Below are positions 1 through 6,847 of a stretch of DNA of 12,780 nt, one piece after another. Source of the stretch: an uncultured Bacteroidales bacterium. Its GTDB lineage: Bacteria > Bacteroidota > Bacteroidia > Bacteroidales > P3. Position 1 is the stretch's first letter, and each line of letters starts with the position of its first letter. The DNA lies in contig CAMURW010000014.1 of the NCBI GenBank assembly GCA_947097635.1, positions 1-12,780 on the forward strand. The letters run 5' to 3'. The notes beneath the pieces were generated by a model that worked only from the letters and a program-made list of their open reading frames with translations, had not been told where the DNA came from and made no database searches. The position numbers and the translations under genes were made by a program.

Positions 1-238
1 GACCTGAATACGAACCTTTGCCAGTGCGAAAAATCCTCACCTTTATTTTGTCCTCCTTGTTCTTGGGGCTTATTACGAGATAGGTGCCACAAATAGCATC
101 GGGGGCTTCTTTCTTCGCTACGGAAACTGTCTCTGCAGAAATAGACATCATGCCGTGGACGGGGTGAGAATGCTGCTGTGCCACAGACAGCTGGCAGCAT
201 ATCAAAACGGCGGTAACGACGACAACTAACTTCTTCAT
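1..238 (-). CDS. DUF2147 family secreted protein, N-terminal part (cut by the left edge)
   Basis: Reading leftward from ATG at 238 gives an open frame of 79 codons that runs off the edge without a stop. The protein starts MKKLVVVVTAVLICCQLSVA, a clear signal peptide, with likely cleavage after the alanine before QQHSHP. Near the visible end, ICGTYLVISP, then KIKVRIF and GKGSYSG match the opening of DUF2147 domains, which begin with a GTW/GTY strand followed by a K-V-R-I-strand and a G-x-Y-x-G turn. Known members are small periplasmic or secreted proteins of unknown biochemical role. The start is supported by the signal peptide directly behind it; an A-rich leader (AAAAAG) lies upstream instead of a strong ribosome site, as is common in Bacteroidetes. 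It is divergent from the FMN-binding gene, with 106 bases between the two starts. The family call rests on about 35 mature residues. Confidence 0.72.
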   Translation of the reverse strand, partial: MKKLVVVVTAVLICCQLSVAQQHSHPVHGMMSISAETVSVAKKEAPDAICGTYLVISPKNKEDKIKVRIFRTGKGSYSG

Positions 239-344
239 TATTGTACACTTTTTATATCACTACGATACAATAACTGAAAATTACAAAAAAAAGTATGGCA
301 CATATCCACACAATTTTTTTTTCTCCTCCGCGTTATTTCATATT

Positions 345-1055
345 ATGAAAAGACTGTTATACTCTCTGATTCTGCCAGTCATGTTCTTCGCTATGCCTCT
401 GACTGCCAGCACAACAATCCACCATGCTGCGGCTTCAGCCACAGACAGTGCCTTTGCCACGGACATGGGCGAGGCCGAATCGCCAAACAAAGTGACACCC
501 GAAGACGTAAAGGAGGTGTTCCCCAGTTGCGACAACCTGCGCGATCTAGGTCACGGTTGGCTGGGTGCCATGGAAGCCGACAAACTGATAGGCTATGTGG
601 CACAAAGCAAACCTGCCAGCAATGGCATCATAGGTTACAAGGGCGAGACACCACTGCTGGTTTGCTTCGACAAGAACAAGAAAATTATCCGAGTGCTGAT
701 GATGGACAACTTGGAGACACCAGGCTTCGTGCAACGTGTTGTGGCCGGCGGGCTGCTGGATGCCTGGAATGGCAAAACCGCCAAGGAAGCCATGAAAATA
801 AAGCCAGATGCTATCAGTGGAGCCACCTACACCAGCCGCAGCATCATTGCCAGCATGCAGGCCATGATGAAACAACTGAGCACCGTGCAGCCTAGCATCG
901 TGAAAAGCCATCCCAGACGCTTCGTGCTATTTATGCTCGTCACAGCCCTCATAGCCCTCTCCCTCTTCACCATCTACAGCCTGCGCGGAGAGCAGAAAAA
1001 CATAAAGAAAGCCGCCGCTTTGGCTAAAGAGCCCCAAGGGGAACAAATGCCTTAG
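345..1055 (+). CDS. FMN-binding domain protein with flavinylation motif and C-terminal membrane anchor
   Basis: A 236-residue exported protein. Residues 1-22 form a signal peptide. Residues about 65-180 resemble the FMN-binding domain found in NqrC and RnfG. The sequence DAISGAT at 155-161 fits the Dxx(S/T)GAT motif at which the flavin transferase ApbE links FMN through a phosphoester to the threonine, here T161. Residues about 193-213 are a strongly hydrophobic helix, followed by a lysine-rich tail, so the domain is probably held at the outer face of the cytoplasmic membrane with its C-terminus inside. Family knowledge suggests a role in extracytosolic electron transfer. No NADH:quinone oxidoreductase subunits, ApbE or ferredoxin partners lie beside it; the gene stands alone and converges on tatD, with 19 bases between the stops. 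The start is the first ATG and gives an intact signal peptide; no clear Shine-Dalgarno is seen. The redox partner is unknown. Confidence 0.82.
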   Translation: MKRLLYSLILPVMFFAMPLTASTTIHHAAASATDSAFATDMGEAESPNKVTPEDVKEVFPSCDNLRDLGHGWLGAMEADKLIGYVAQSKPASNGIIGYKGETPLLVCFDKNKKIIRVLMMDNLETPGFVQRVVAGGLLDAWNGKTAKEAMKIKPDAISGATYTSRSIIASMQAMMKQLSTVQPSIVKSHPRRFVLFMLVTALIALSLFTIYSLRGEQKNIKKAAALAKEPQGEQMP

Positions 1056-1074
1056 CCGCACACAAATAGGCAAT

Positions 1075-1869
1075 TCAGCGTTCCAGCCATCGGCGAGCGT
1101 TGCAGGAGGTAACGTCGGCTACTGTGAGTAAGGACACGGACTTTAGGTCTGCCACTTTCTGTGCCACAATGGGAAGATAGGAACTTTCGTTGCGCTTGCC
1201 GCGATAGGGTGCTGGAGAAAGATAGGGAGCGTCCGTTTCCAGGACCAGCGATTCCAATGGCACAGATTTCACTACCTCTGCCAAGGAATTTTTCTTGTAT
1301 GTCGCCACGCCACCTATCCCCAGCAAGAAGCCCATATCTATGGCCTGCAGGGCCTGCTCCACGGTGCCGCTGAAACAATGCAGGATTCCTGGATTTGCGT
1401 TTCGCCGCCCTTCGTTCCAGATGTCAAAAAAAGCATCCACGGCATCGGCCGTCCCGTCTTTGGCGCTGCGCAGATGCACGGAGACGGGCTTGCTCCATTC
1501 GGCCGCCCACTGCAGCTGCTGACGCAGCACCACCTCCTGCTGGGGACGAAAAGTTTGATCCCAATAAAAGTCCAGCCCTATCTCCCCTATACCAATGTAT
1601 TTTCCTGGACAGGCAAGAAGCGTGGTATATGCCAACAACAAGGCCTCCTCCCAGTGCTCGTCTACGGAGGTCGGATGCAATCCCATCATCTGAAAAAAAA
1701 CATGAGGATAGGCCTGCACCAAAGCCTCCTGTCGGGGATAACTGCCCTTATCGATGGCCGGAAGGAACATCGCTGCAACTCCCGCTTGTAAGGCACGCTG
1801 CACTACTGCGTCACGGTCTTCGTCGAATTCCTCGCTATAAGGATGGGTGTGGGTATCTATGAATTCCAT
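1075..1869 (-). CDS. tatD: TatD family metal-dependent hydrolase (DNase)
   Basis: A 264-residue TIM-barrel amidohydrolase of normal family length. The metal ligands are all in place: H7 and H9 in DTHTHP, E96 in GEIGLD, H132 in VHLRSA, H164 in HCFSG and D213 in ETDAPYLSP. TatD enzymes are cytoplasmic Mg/Mn-dependent 3'-5' exonucleases linked to DNA repair; several relatives act on other substrates, so the reaction is known only at family level. The start MEFIDTHTHP is chosen because the metal motif always sits at the extreme N-terminus. The frame is open for 58 codons further upstream, but that part overlaps the preceding gene. AAGGAGG lies 14 bases upstream of this ATG. It is the last gene of a pair with the DUF2520 gene, only 8 bases away, and converges on the FMN-binding gene. 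Confidence 0.93.
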   Translation of the reverse strand: MEFIDTHTHPYSEEFDEDRDAVVQRALQAGVAAMFLPAIDKGSYPRQEALVQAYPHVFFQMMGLHPTSVDEHWEEALLLAYTTLLACPGKYIGIGEIGLDFYWDQTFRPQQEVVLRQQLQWAAEWSKPVSVHLRSAKDGTADAVDAFFDIWNEGRRNANPGILHCFSGTVEQALQAIDMGFLLGIGGVATYKKNSLAEVVKSVPLESLVLETDAPYLSPAPYRGKRNESSYLPIVAQKVADLKSVSLLTVADVTSCNARRWLER

Positions 1870-1877
1870 TATGCCGC

Positions 1878-2672
1878 CTAATGCCTCCTTGCTGTTTTGT
1901 CTTGGATGACGGAAGTCATCTGTTCGTACAGTTTCATCAATTCGGGGTCGTCTTGCAGCAGTTTGCGATGTAGCAGAATTGTCTTGTCGTCCCTTCGGAT
2001 GGCAGGACCTGTCTGCTGGCTCCATAAGCGGTTTTGCGGACAACCCGCAATTTCCATGGCCTTCTGTGCCGTAGCAGCGATAATAGGCAACAATACCTTG
2101 AAGGGGATTCCCTGACTCTTCAGCACATCCTGTGCCAGGGCATTGAGCGCATTTCCGAAATTATTCGTCAGCACAGCCGCTAGGTGCAGATATTGGCGCT
2201 GCGTGCCGTTCAACCTGTAAATGTGGCTGGATACGCTGGCCGCCAGCTCTGCAATCGTGTCTGCAACCCCTGACGTGGAACCTTCTATGCAAAAAGGCAA
2301 CTCGGAATAATCCATCTTCTCGTCTCGCACAAAGGACTGCGGAGACCACAGCACTCCGCATCTGCGGCTTATAGGCTTCAGAATATCCAGAGAGGTGGCT
2401 CCAGAAGTGTGCAGCACCAAAGCGTCGCGAAAACGAAGATCCAAAGCCAAATCATAAAGGCTATTGTCGCTCACAGCCAGCACATATACGTCGGCTGTGG
2501 GGTACAGCAGTTCCATCTTATCCACAGGCTCGGCAAAGACACGTTCCGCCAGCCTTTCTGCGTGATCGAACTCGCGCGAAAAGATTTGGAGTATGTTGTG
2601 CCCTGCCATACGAAAAGCTTGTGCCAGATGTGTGGCTACATTGCCAGAGCCGATGAAAGTGATTGTCTTCAT
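1878..2672 (-). CDS. Rossmann-like / DUF2520 domain oxidoreductase-like protein
   Basis: A 264-residue protein with an N-terminal NAD(P)-binding fold. TITFIGSGNVATHLA at 3-17 holds the GxGxxA dinucleotide loop, and residues 56-90 give the following strands (DVYVLAVSD, LVLHTSGAT). The C-terminal half (about 125-260) is the helical DUF2520 domain, with YLHLAAVLTNNFGN and TGPAIRRDD. The architecture resembles ketopantoate reductase and pyrroline-5-carboxylate reductase, but the substrate is not known for this family. I start at MKTITFIG because the dinucleotide loop should sit within the first 15 residues. The alternative ATG at 2708 lies inside a terminator hairpin and would add 12 atypical residues. 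It is followed after 8 bases by tatD and is probably co-transcribed with it. No promoter consensus is visible in the 18 bases between the hairpin and the start. Confidence 0.88.
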   Translation of the reverse strand: MKTITFIGSGNVATHLAQAFRMAGHNILQIFSREFDHAERLAERVFAEPVDKMELLYPTADVYVLAVSDNSLYDLALDLRFRDALVLHTSGATSLDILKPISRRCGVLWSPQSFVRDEKMDYSELPFCIEGSTSGVADTIAELAASVSSHIYRLNGTQRQYLHLAAVLTNNFGNALNALAQDVLKSQGIPFKVLLPIIAATAQKAMEIAGCPQNRLWSQQTGPAIRRDDKTILLHRKLLQDDPELMKLYEQMTSVIQDKTARRH

Positions 2673-2690
2673 GGGAAAGCGTCGTTGCCG

Positions 2691-2727
2691 AAAAAGGACA
2701 GCCGCCAAGGTGGCGCTGTCCTTTTTT
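2691..2727 (-). terminator. Rho-independent terminator after the DUF2795 gene
   Basis: A near-perfect inverted repeat, AAAAAGGACAGC(C)GCCA and TGGCGCTGTCCTTTTTT, has a 3-base loop and one bulged C. Read on the minus strand it is a GC-rich stem ending in a T run. It begins 11 bases after the DUF2795 stop and ends 18 bases before the DUF2520 start. The A/T tracts are symmetric, so it could also act on the plus strand. Because it abuts the next gene so closely, partial read-through is likely needed for DUF2520-tatD expression unless a promoter lies upstream of the hairpin. Confidence 0.8.
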
Positions 2728-2738
2728 CTAATAAACTT

Positions 2739-2963
2739 CTAATCTTCGTCCTCCTCGTTAAAGAAAAAGTCCTCCTTGGTGGGATAGTCTGGCCACAAGT
2801 CTTCGATACTGTCGTATGGGTCGCCTTCGTCTTCTATCTCTTGCAGATTTTCTATCACCTCCATGGGTGCCCCCGTACGCTGCGCGTAATCTATCAGTTC
2901 GTCTTTGGTGGCGGGCCAGGGAGCATCTTCGAGTTTTGATGCTAATTCTAAAGTCCAATACAT
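2739..2963 (-). CDS. DUF2795 domain protein, small acidic
   Basis: A 74-residue, strongly acidic protein. The sequence WPATKDELIDYA at 16-27, then GAPMEVIENLQ and DLWPDYPTKEDF, is the pattern of DUF2795 proteins, which are short, cytoplasmic and widespread in Bacteroidetes. The first half is the small helical domain; the last 30 residues are an Asp/Glu-rich tail with a conserved-looking WPDYP element and end in NEEDED. There is no signal peptide or membrane segment. The function is unknown; an adaptor or nucleic-acid-mimic role would be a guess. It follows the pduO gene by 40 bases with no terminator between, so the two are probably one transcript, and it is followed by a clear terminator. 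The MYWTLEL start is the only sensible one, with a weak AGGGAA upstream. Confidence 0.86.
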   Translation of the reverse strand: MYWTLELASKLEDAPWPATKDELIDYAQRTGAPMEVIENLQEIEDEGDPYDSIEDLWPDYPTKEDFFFNEEDED

Positions 2964-3003
2964 AAATTAATTCCCTAAAAACATTGATATAATATTCTAA
3001 TAT

Positions 3004-3579
3004 TTATTTGTTTTGCCACACTATCTCTTGCTGTCCTTCGGCAAACACGGCAAAGCGTGAAAAAGAAAAGAGGTAGTCGCTTAGACGATTGAGATAGCGC
3101 TGCAGTGCCGGGGGCACCTTTGCATCGTGCATAAGGCTCACTACGCGACGTTCCGCCCTGCGACATATTGTGCGTGCCACATGACATTGTGCACTCAACA
3201 TTGTACCGCCTGGTATGACGAACGCCTTCATGGGAGGTACCTTCTCGCTCAGTTCGTCAATCCAGTGCTCTAGTTGATCCACTGCCTCTGCGGACAATTG
3301 GGGCAACTTTGCCAACACATCGTCTTTCTCCGTTGCCAGCAGTGTCTGTACCACAAACAGCTGATTTTGTATGTGACGTATCTCCTCCAGATAGTGAGGC
3401 CATATTACCTCATCTTTCTCTTTCAGTTGTTGCACAAGAATGCATATCACGCCCATGTGCGAGTTCAGCTCGTCCACAGTGCCGTATGCTTCCACGCGCA
3501 GGTCGTCCTTGGCCACTCTGGTGCCTCCCAACAGCGAGGTGATGCCTGCGTCACCGGTTTTGGTATATATTTTAGCCAT
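3004..3579 (-). CDS. pduO: PduO-type ATP:cob(I)alamin adenosyltransferase
   Basis: A 191-residue protein of full family length. It catalyses transfer of the 5'-deoxyadenosyl group of ATP to cob(I)alamin, making adenosylcobalamin, in the cytoplasm. The ATP-binding N-terminus reads YTKTGDAGITSLLGG (5-19) followed by RVAKDD. Then come VEAYGTVDELNS at 29-40, FVIPGGTMLSAQCHVART at 120-137 with the RRAERR helix (140-145), and NRLSDYLF at 164-171. These are the conserved blocks of the PduO/MMAB class. No other cobalamin gene is in the window, so the enzyme probably serves salvage of imported corrinoid for a B12-dependent mutase or similar enzyme elsewhere. It has its own promoter (3677-3707) and is followed by the DUF2795 gene. 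The start is the ATG just before the AKIYTKTGD motif; no strong Shine-Dalgarno is present. Confidence 0.93.
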   Translation of the reverse strand: MAKIYTKTGDAGITSLLGGTRVAKDDLRVEAYGTVDELNSHMGVICILVQQLKEKDEVIWPHYLEEIRHIQNQLFVVQTLLATEKDDVLAKLPQLSAEAVDQLEHWIDELSEKVPPMKAFVIPGGTMLSAQCHVARTICRRAERRVVSLMHDAKVPPALQRYLNRLSDYLFSFSRFAVFAEGQQEIVWQNK

Positions 3580-3676
3580 AAACTATTACTTTTCGCTTTC
3601 TTCAAGAGAATGAAATAATTGCTAACTGTCGTAAATCAAACACATTAGTATATTTCTTCCAACTTTTATTTTCGTG

Positions 3677-3707
3677 CAAAAGTAATATTTTTTTATTATC
3701 TCGCAAA
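3677..3707 (-). promoter_or_regulatory. Bacteroidetes-type promoter for pduO
   Basis: On the minus strand a -33 TTTG (3707-3704) is followed after 19 bases by TACTTTTG (3684-3677), an exact match to the Bacteroidetes -7 consensus TAnnTTTG with canonical spacing. Transcription would start near 3671, about 90 bases before the pduO ATG. The -33 box lies inside the T tract of the terminator of the upstream nifU transcript, so termination and initiation are packed together. Confidence 0.72.
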
Positions 3708-3760
3708 AAAAAATATTGACAAAGCATCGACATTCACAAAAGTGAAAAAATGCTTTGTCA
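3705..3760 (-). terminator. Rho-independent terminator after the nifU-like gene
   Basis: A perfect 11-base inverted repeat, TGACAAAGCAT (3717-3727) and ATGCTTTGTCA (3750-3760), encloses a second small stem TTCAC/GTGAA with an AAAA loop. On the minus strand it is followed by ATA and nine T residues. It lies 30 bases past the nifU stop and ends that transcription unit just before the pduO promoter. Confidence 0.82.
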
Positions 3761-3790
3761 TATAGTAAGAAATGAAGATGCTGTGCGAGG

Positions 3791-4036
3791 TTAGATTTTC
3801 TCTACCGATTTCACCTCTGGAATAGCCTCCTTGATAGCTTTCTCTATGCCTTCTTTAAGAGTCTGTTGAGCATGAGGGCAGTCGCTGCAATGTCCTTTGA
3901 GGCGTACTATCACGACACCCTCGTTGGTTAAATCCAAATACTCTACGTCGCCTCCGTCTTGTTGCATATAGGTGCGTATCTGAGCTAACGCGTTCTTTAC
4001 TTTGCGTTCTATGACGGCTTTTTCTTCGTCAGTCAT
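3791..4036 (-). CDS. NifU C-terminal domain Fe-S scaffold protein
   Basis: An 81-residue stand-alone NifU-like domain (Nfu type). The diagnostic pair C50 and C53 sits in GHCSDCPHAQQTLKEGIE, the motif that holds a [4Fe-4S] cluster bridging two subunits. Upstream, QQDGGDVEYLDL (25-36) is the usual domain opening. Such proteins receive clusters and hand them to apo-enzymes in the cytoplasm. It lies 118 bases after mrp, itself an Fe-S carrier ATPase, and no terminator with a T tail separates them, so the pair makes a small Fe-S delivery module. The family often has Ser in the CPxS position; here it is Ala (CPHA), which is unlikely to matter. The start MTDEEK gives the normal short helix before the domain. 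Confidence 0.93.
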   Translation of the reverse strand: MTDEEKAVIERKVKNALAQIRTYMQQDGGDVEYLDLTNEGVVIVRLKGHCSDCPHAQQTLKEGIEKAIKEAIPEVKSVEKI

Positions 4037-4125
4037 AAACTTAGTTTTTGGGGTTATTAATTCCGTTGATTTCCTTTGCGTTCTTAGTATTTGGCTTGGA
4101 GTTCTGCTGATTATTATGAAAACAT

Positions 4126-4158
4126 TTAAGTAACCCGTGGCCCATCGCCAATACTTAA
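4126..4158 (-). other. Composite hairpin across the mrp stop codon
   Basis: A 7-base inverted repeat, TTAAGTA (4126-4132) and TACTTAA (4152-4158), encloses an inner TGGC/GCCA stem. The mrp stop codon lies within the right arm. There is no T run after it on the minus strand, so it is not a standard terminator; it could be an RNA processing or stability element, or chance. Confidence 0.3.
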
Positions 4159-5225
4159 GAACTTAGTTTGCAGATTTCCTTAATTACATTGTCTGCCAAG
4201 TTGCGGAATGCTATGTTTTCGGGACTTGGGGTGTCTGTCCACATGGCCACGGGCTTGCCTTCGTCGCCACTTTCTGCGATGTTCTGCACCAAGGGTATCT
4301 CGCCCAACACGGGGAGATTGAGCTCTTTCGCCAGCTTCACGCAACCGCCTTTGCCGAAGATGTAATACTTGTTGTTGGGAAGTTCTGCGGGGGTGAAATA
4401 CGCCATGTTCTCCACGAAACCCAGGATAGGAATCTTAACACCCTCCATTGCGAACATCTCGGCGGCACGGGTAACGTCGGCAATAGCCACCTGCTGCGGC
4501 GTACTGACCATCACAGCGCCGCTGACGGGCAACGTCTGCGCCACGGTGAGCTGCACGTCGCCGGTTCCAGGAGGCATGTCCACCACGAAATAGTCTATGT
4601 CGCCCCACCAAGTCTGCGTCAGCATCTGCTTGAGGGCGTTGCTAGCCATAGGACCGCGCCATACCAATGCTTTGCCGGCATCCACCAAAAAGCCTATGGA
4701 CATCAGTTTTATACCATATTTCTCGATGGGAACCATATATTCCTTGCCGTCGTGCATCTCGCCAAAAATGTCTTCTGCATCGATATGGAACATAGTAGGA
4801 ACGCTGGGGCCGTAGATGTCGGCATCGCACAGCGCCACCTTAGCTCCCGTGGCGGCCAATGCTATAGCAAGGTTGGCAGCCACCGTGCTTTTGCCTACGC
4901 CACCTTTGCCGGAAGCCACCAGAATGGTGTGCTTGATATTGGGGAATTCGGATTTGGGATCAGGCATCTGCTGAGGACGGGCGGTGAGGTTGACCTGCAC
5001 ATTGGCGTTGCGGTCCACCAACTCGTGGATTGCGTTGATACAGTCTTCTTTCATCTTGTTTTTCATAGGGCATCCTGCCGTTGTCAGCACCAAATCGAAA
5101 GAGACGTTGAGATTCTCGATAGCGATATTCTCAATCATGTTCAGTTCCACCAGGTTGCGTCCTAGGTCGGGATCCATGACATGAGACAACGCCATTTCAA
5201 TCTGTGTCTTTGTTATATTGCTCAT
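4155..5225 (-). CDS. mrp: Mrp/ApbC family P-loop ATPase, Fe-S cluster carrier
   Basis: A 356-residue protein of full family length. Residues 1-95 are the MIP18 (DUF59) domain, with MDPDLGRNLVEL and TTAGCPMK. Residues 98-356 are the ParA/Mrp ATPase: deviant Walker A ASGKGGVGKST (104-114), DADIYGPSVPTMF (134-146), Walker B VVDMPPGTGD (214-223) and VENMAYF (271-277). It is a cytoplasmic ATPase thought to bind a [4Fe-4S] cluster between two subunits and pass it to target enzymes. The C-terminal CxxC pair of ApbC is absent: after ENMAYF the sequence is TPAELPNNKYYIFGKGG, which I recall as the usual Bacteroidetes form. Cysteines remain at 52, 62 and 295. It is followed by the NifU-like gene and preceded by a Nudix gene 31 bases away, probably in one operon. 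Confidence 0.94.
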   Translation of the reverse strand: MSNITKTQIEMALSHVMDPDLGRNLVELNMIENIAIENLNVSFDLVLTTAGCPMKNKMKEDCINAIHELVDRNANVQVNLTARPQQMPDPKSEFPNIKHTILVASGKGGVGKSTVAANLAIALAATGAKVALCDADIYGPSVPTMFHIDAEDIFGEMHDGKEYMVPIEKYGIKLMSIGFLVDAGKALVWRGPMASNALKQMLTQTWWGDIDYFVVDMPPGTGDVQLTVAQTLPVSGAVMVSTPQQVAIADVTRAAEMFAMEGVKIPILGFVENMAYFTPAELPNNKYYIFGKGGCVKLAKELNLPVLGEIPLVQNIAESGDEGKPVAMWTDTPSPENIAFRNLADNVIKEICKLSS

Positions 5226-5256
5226 ATATTATAGTACTTGGTTTGTTTTAAAAAAG

Positions 5257-5691
5257 TTAGTGTTTGTTTGCTCTTTTCTGCAATGCTTTCTGCAATAACT
5301 CGCTATGGTCGAATGCCAGTGGAGGCAACGCTTCCAGTGAGAACCACTGCGCCAGCACCGCATCGTCGCCGACCATAGGATGCACCTGGCTGCGTTCCAC
5401 GTCTCCCATAAACGCCACTGTCACTGTGCGACCTCTTGGATCCCTTCCTTTGCGGCTACCCACGCCAACCAAGGTAAGGGGAATATTTGAAAGCCCCGTC
5501 TCCTCCTGCAGCTCGCGAGCGGCAGTGTGTTCGATGTCGTTGTCGTCCATATCGAAGAAGCCTCCCGGGAAAGCCCACACGCCCTTGAAGGGCTCATTGC
5601 CACGTTGGATTAGGAGTATGCTCTTCCCATCGTCGGCAAATACCAGCACATCGGCGGTAAGCGCCGGGCGGGGATACATGTATGAATACAT
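5257..5691 (-). CDS. Nudix hydrolase
   Basis: A 144-residue, single-domain Nudix protein that hydrolyses a nucleoside diphosphate linked to another group. The core reads WAFPGGFFDMDDND (39-52), then TAARELQEETGL (56-67), so the REUxEExGU half of the Nudix box is intact, with metal-binding glutamates in REL-QEE. The spacing between the GG and RE elements is one residue longer than the standard GX5EX7RE, and aspartates or asparagine occupy the place of the first glutamate. The substrate cannot be told from sequence; ADP-ribose, NADH or an oxidised nucleotide are all possible. There is no signal peptide. The start MYSYMYPRPALTADVLVF fits relatives that open with a short Y-P-R-P stretch. It lies 34 bases after the thioredoxin gene and 31 before mrp, so it is likely translated from the same message. 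Confidence 0.88.
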   Translation of the reverse strand: MYSYMYPRPALTADVLVFADDGKSILLIQRGNEPFKGVWAFPGGFFDMDDNDIEHTAARELQEETGLSNIPLTLVGVGSRKGRDPRGRTVTVAFMGDVERSQVHPMVGDDAVLAQWFSLEALPPLAFDHSELLQKALQKRANKH

Positions 5692-5725
5692 TTCATTACG
5701 GATTTTTACTGCCCATTATGCGGAG

Positions 5726-6847
5726 TTAGAAACCGAAAATCTCTTTCAATTTGTTGGCCAAATCGGGTCCGCGGAGATTTTTGGCTATCACGCGTCCTTT
5801 GCCGTCTATCAGCACAGTGGTGGGCACACTGGTGATACCATATGCGGCTCCGCCGGACGACTTCCAGCCCGTGAGGTCGCTGACGTGGTTGGACCACACC
5901 AGCCCATCGCGAGTGATAGCCTGCACCCATTCTTCGCGCCGATTGTCCAGCGACACGCTGAAGACATCGAACCCGCTATCGTTGTACTTATGGTAAAGCT
6001 TCACTACATTGGGGTTTTCCATGCGGCAAGGACGGCACCAGGAAGCCCAGAAGTCCACCAGCACCACTTTGCCTCGCAAAGAACTAAGGGCTATAGTGTC
6101 GCCATCCACGTTGGCCATCCTTATTTCGGGGGCTAAGGATCCAGGCTTGAGACTTTGCTTCACCTTGGCATCCACATATTGCACATACTCATTACTGGGA
6201 TAGCGCTCTATCAGCGAGTTGCGCACCTTTTCAAAGAGGTCGGCGTAGGTATTGAAGTCGCCTTCGAAGTAGGTAACAAGAAACGCACTGATAAGGTCGT
6301 CGCTATTTTCGTACACCAACTTTCGGACGTTTTGCGTTTGCTGGGCCATCAGCGACTGCGCTGTCTGGTCTATTTCTTCCTTGCGCTGCTGTGTGGTAGC
6401 GCTGTCTTTGTATTCCTCGTCCATCTTGTTGATTTCGTGAATGGGCGTGTAGAGTATGTGGTTGAACTGGCGGTAGGTTTCCATATTGTCGGAACCTCTG
6501 ACATTCTTTATTGTCACAAAGTTGTCACTAGGGTGAAGCTGCATGTCCAGAGTCACTTTATCCCCCGGCATCACTAGCATATATATCACACTGCTGCGTT
6601 CCATCGCAGCAAATGTGAGGGGGTACATCGTAGGCTGTTTTATGTCCAGCTCCAGCCTGTAGGCTCCGTGGCCGTTGGTGTAGATCGTATCCATGGGCTT
6701 GAGCTTGCCTTGCACGGCCTGATTGATGATAATGCCGGTGGGATAATGGCTGAAGCCTTCCAGCATTCCTTTCACCACTGCGTTCTGTGCCTGCATGGAA
6801 AATGCCAGTAGAAGGGCACAGCTGATTGCTACAATATATTTCTTCAT
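5726..6847 (-). CDS. TlpA-like thiol-disulfide oxidoreductase with DUF4369 N-terminal domain
   Basis: A 373-residue exported protein. Residues 1-21 form a signal peptide (MKKYIVAISCALLLAFSMQA). Residues about 23-125 look like the DUF4369 beta domain common in Bacteroidetes, and about 126-230 are a charged helical linker. Residues 234-373 are a thioredoxin fold of AhpC-TSA/TlpA type: GKVVLVDFWASWCRPCRMENP holds the redox pair C271 and C274, and the cis-proline is P342 in TSVPTTVLID. It probably acts in the periplasm, reducing disulfides or aiding cytochrome maturation; the CRPC active site is typical of reductants such as ResA and TlpA. No membrane anchor or lipobox is seen. The chosen ATG precedes a clean signal peptide; 15 extra upstream codons are open but would spoil it. 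It lies 96 bases after the S41 protease gene. Confidence 0.92.
   Translation of the reverse strand: MKKYIVAISCALLLAFSMQAQNAVVKGMLEGFSHYPTGIIINQAVQGKLKPMDTIYTNGHGAYRLELDIKQPTMYPLTFAAMERSSVIYMLVMPGDKVTLDMQLHPSDNFVTIKNVRGSDNMETYRQFNHILYTPIHEINKMDEEYKDSATTQQRKEEIDQTAQSLMAQQTQNVRKLVYENSDDLISAFLVTYFEGDFNTYADLFEKVRNSLIERYPSNEYVQYVDAKVKQSLKPGSLAPEIRMANVDGDTIALSSLRGKVVLVDFWASWCRPCRMENPNVVKLYHKYNDSGFDVFSVSLDNRREEWVQAITRDGLVWSNHVSDLTGWKSSGGAAYGITSVPTTVLIDGKGRVIAKNLRGPDLANKLKEIFGF

Noticed and set aside
263..300. Promoter-like TACTTTTT upstream of the DUF2147 gene on the minus strand
   Set aside because: It is one base off the -7 consensus in an A/T tract and the possible TTG upstream has the wrong spacing (15 bases).
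1022..1057. Nested GGCTAA/TTAGCC and CCCC/GGGG hairpin at the end of the FMN-binding gene, as a bidirectional terminator
   Set aside because: No T tract follows on either strand and the arms are short.
1870..2043. N-terminal extension of TatD by 58 codons
   Set aside because: It overlaps the DUF2520 coding sequence, and the metal motif should begin the protein.
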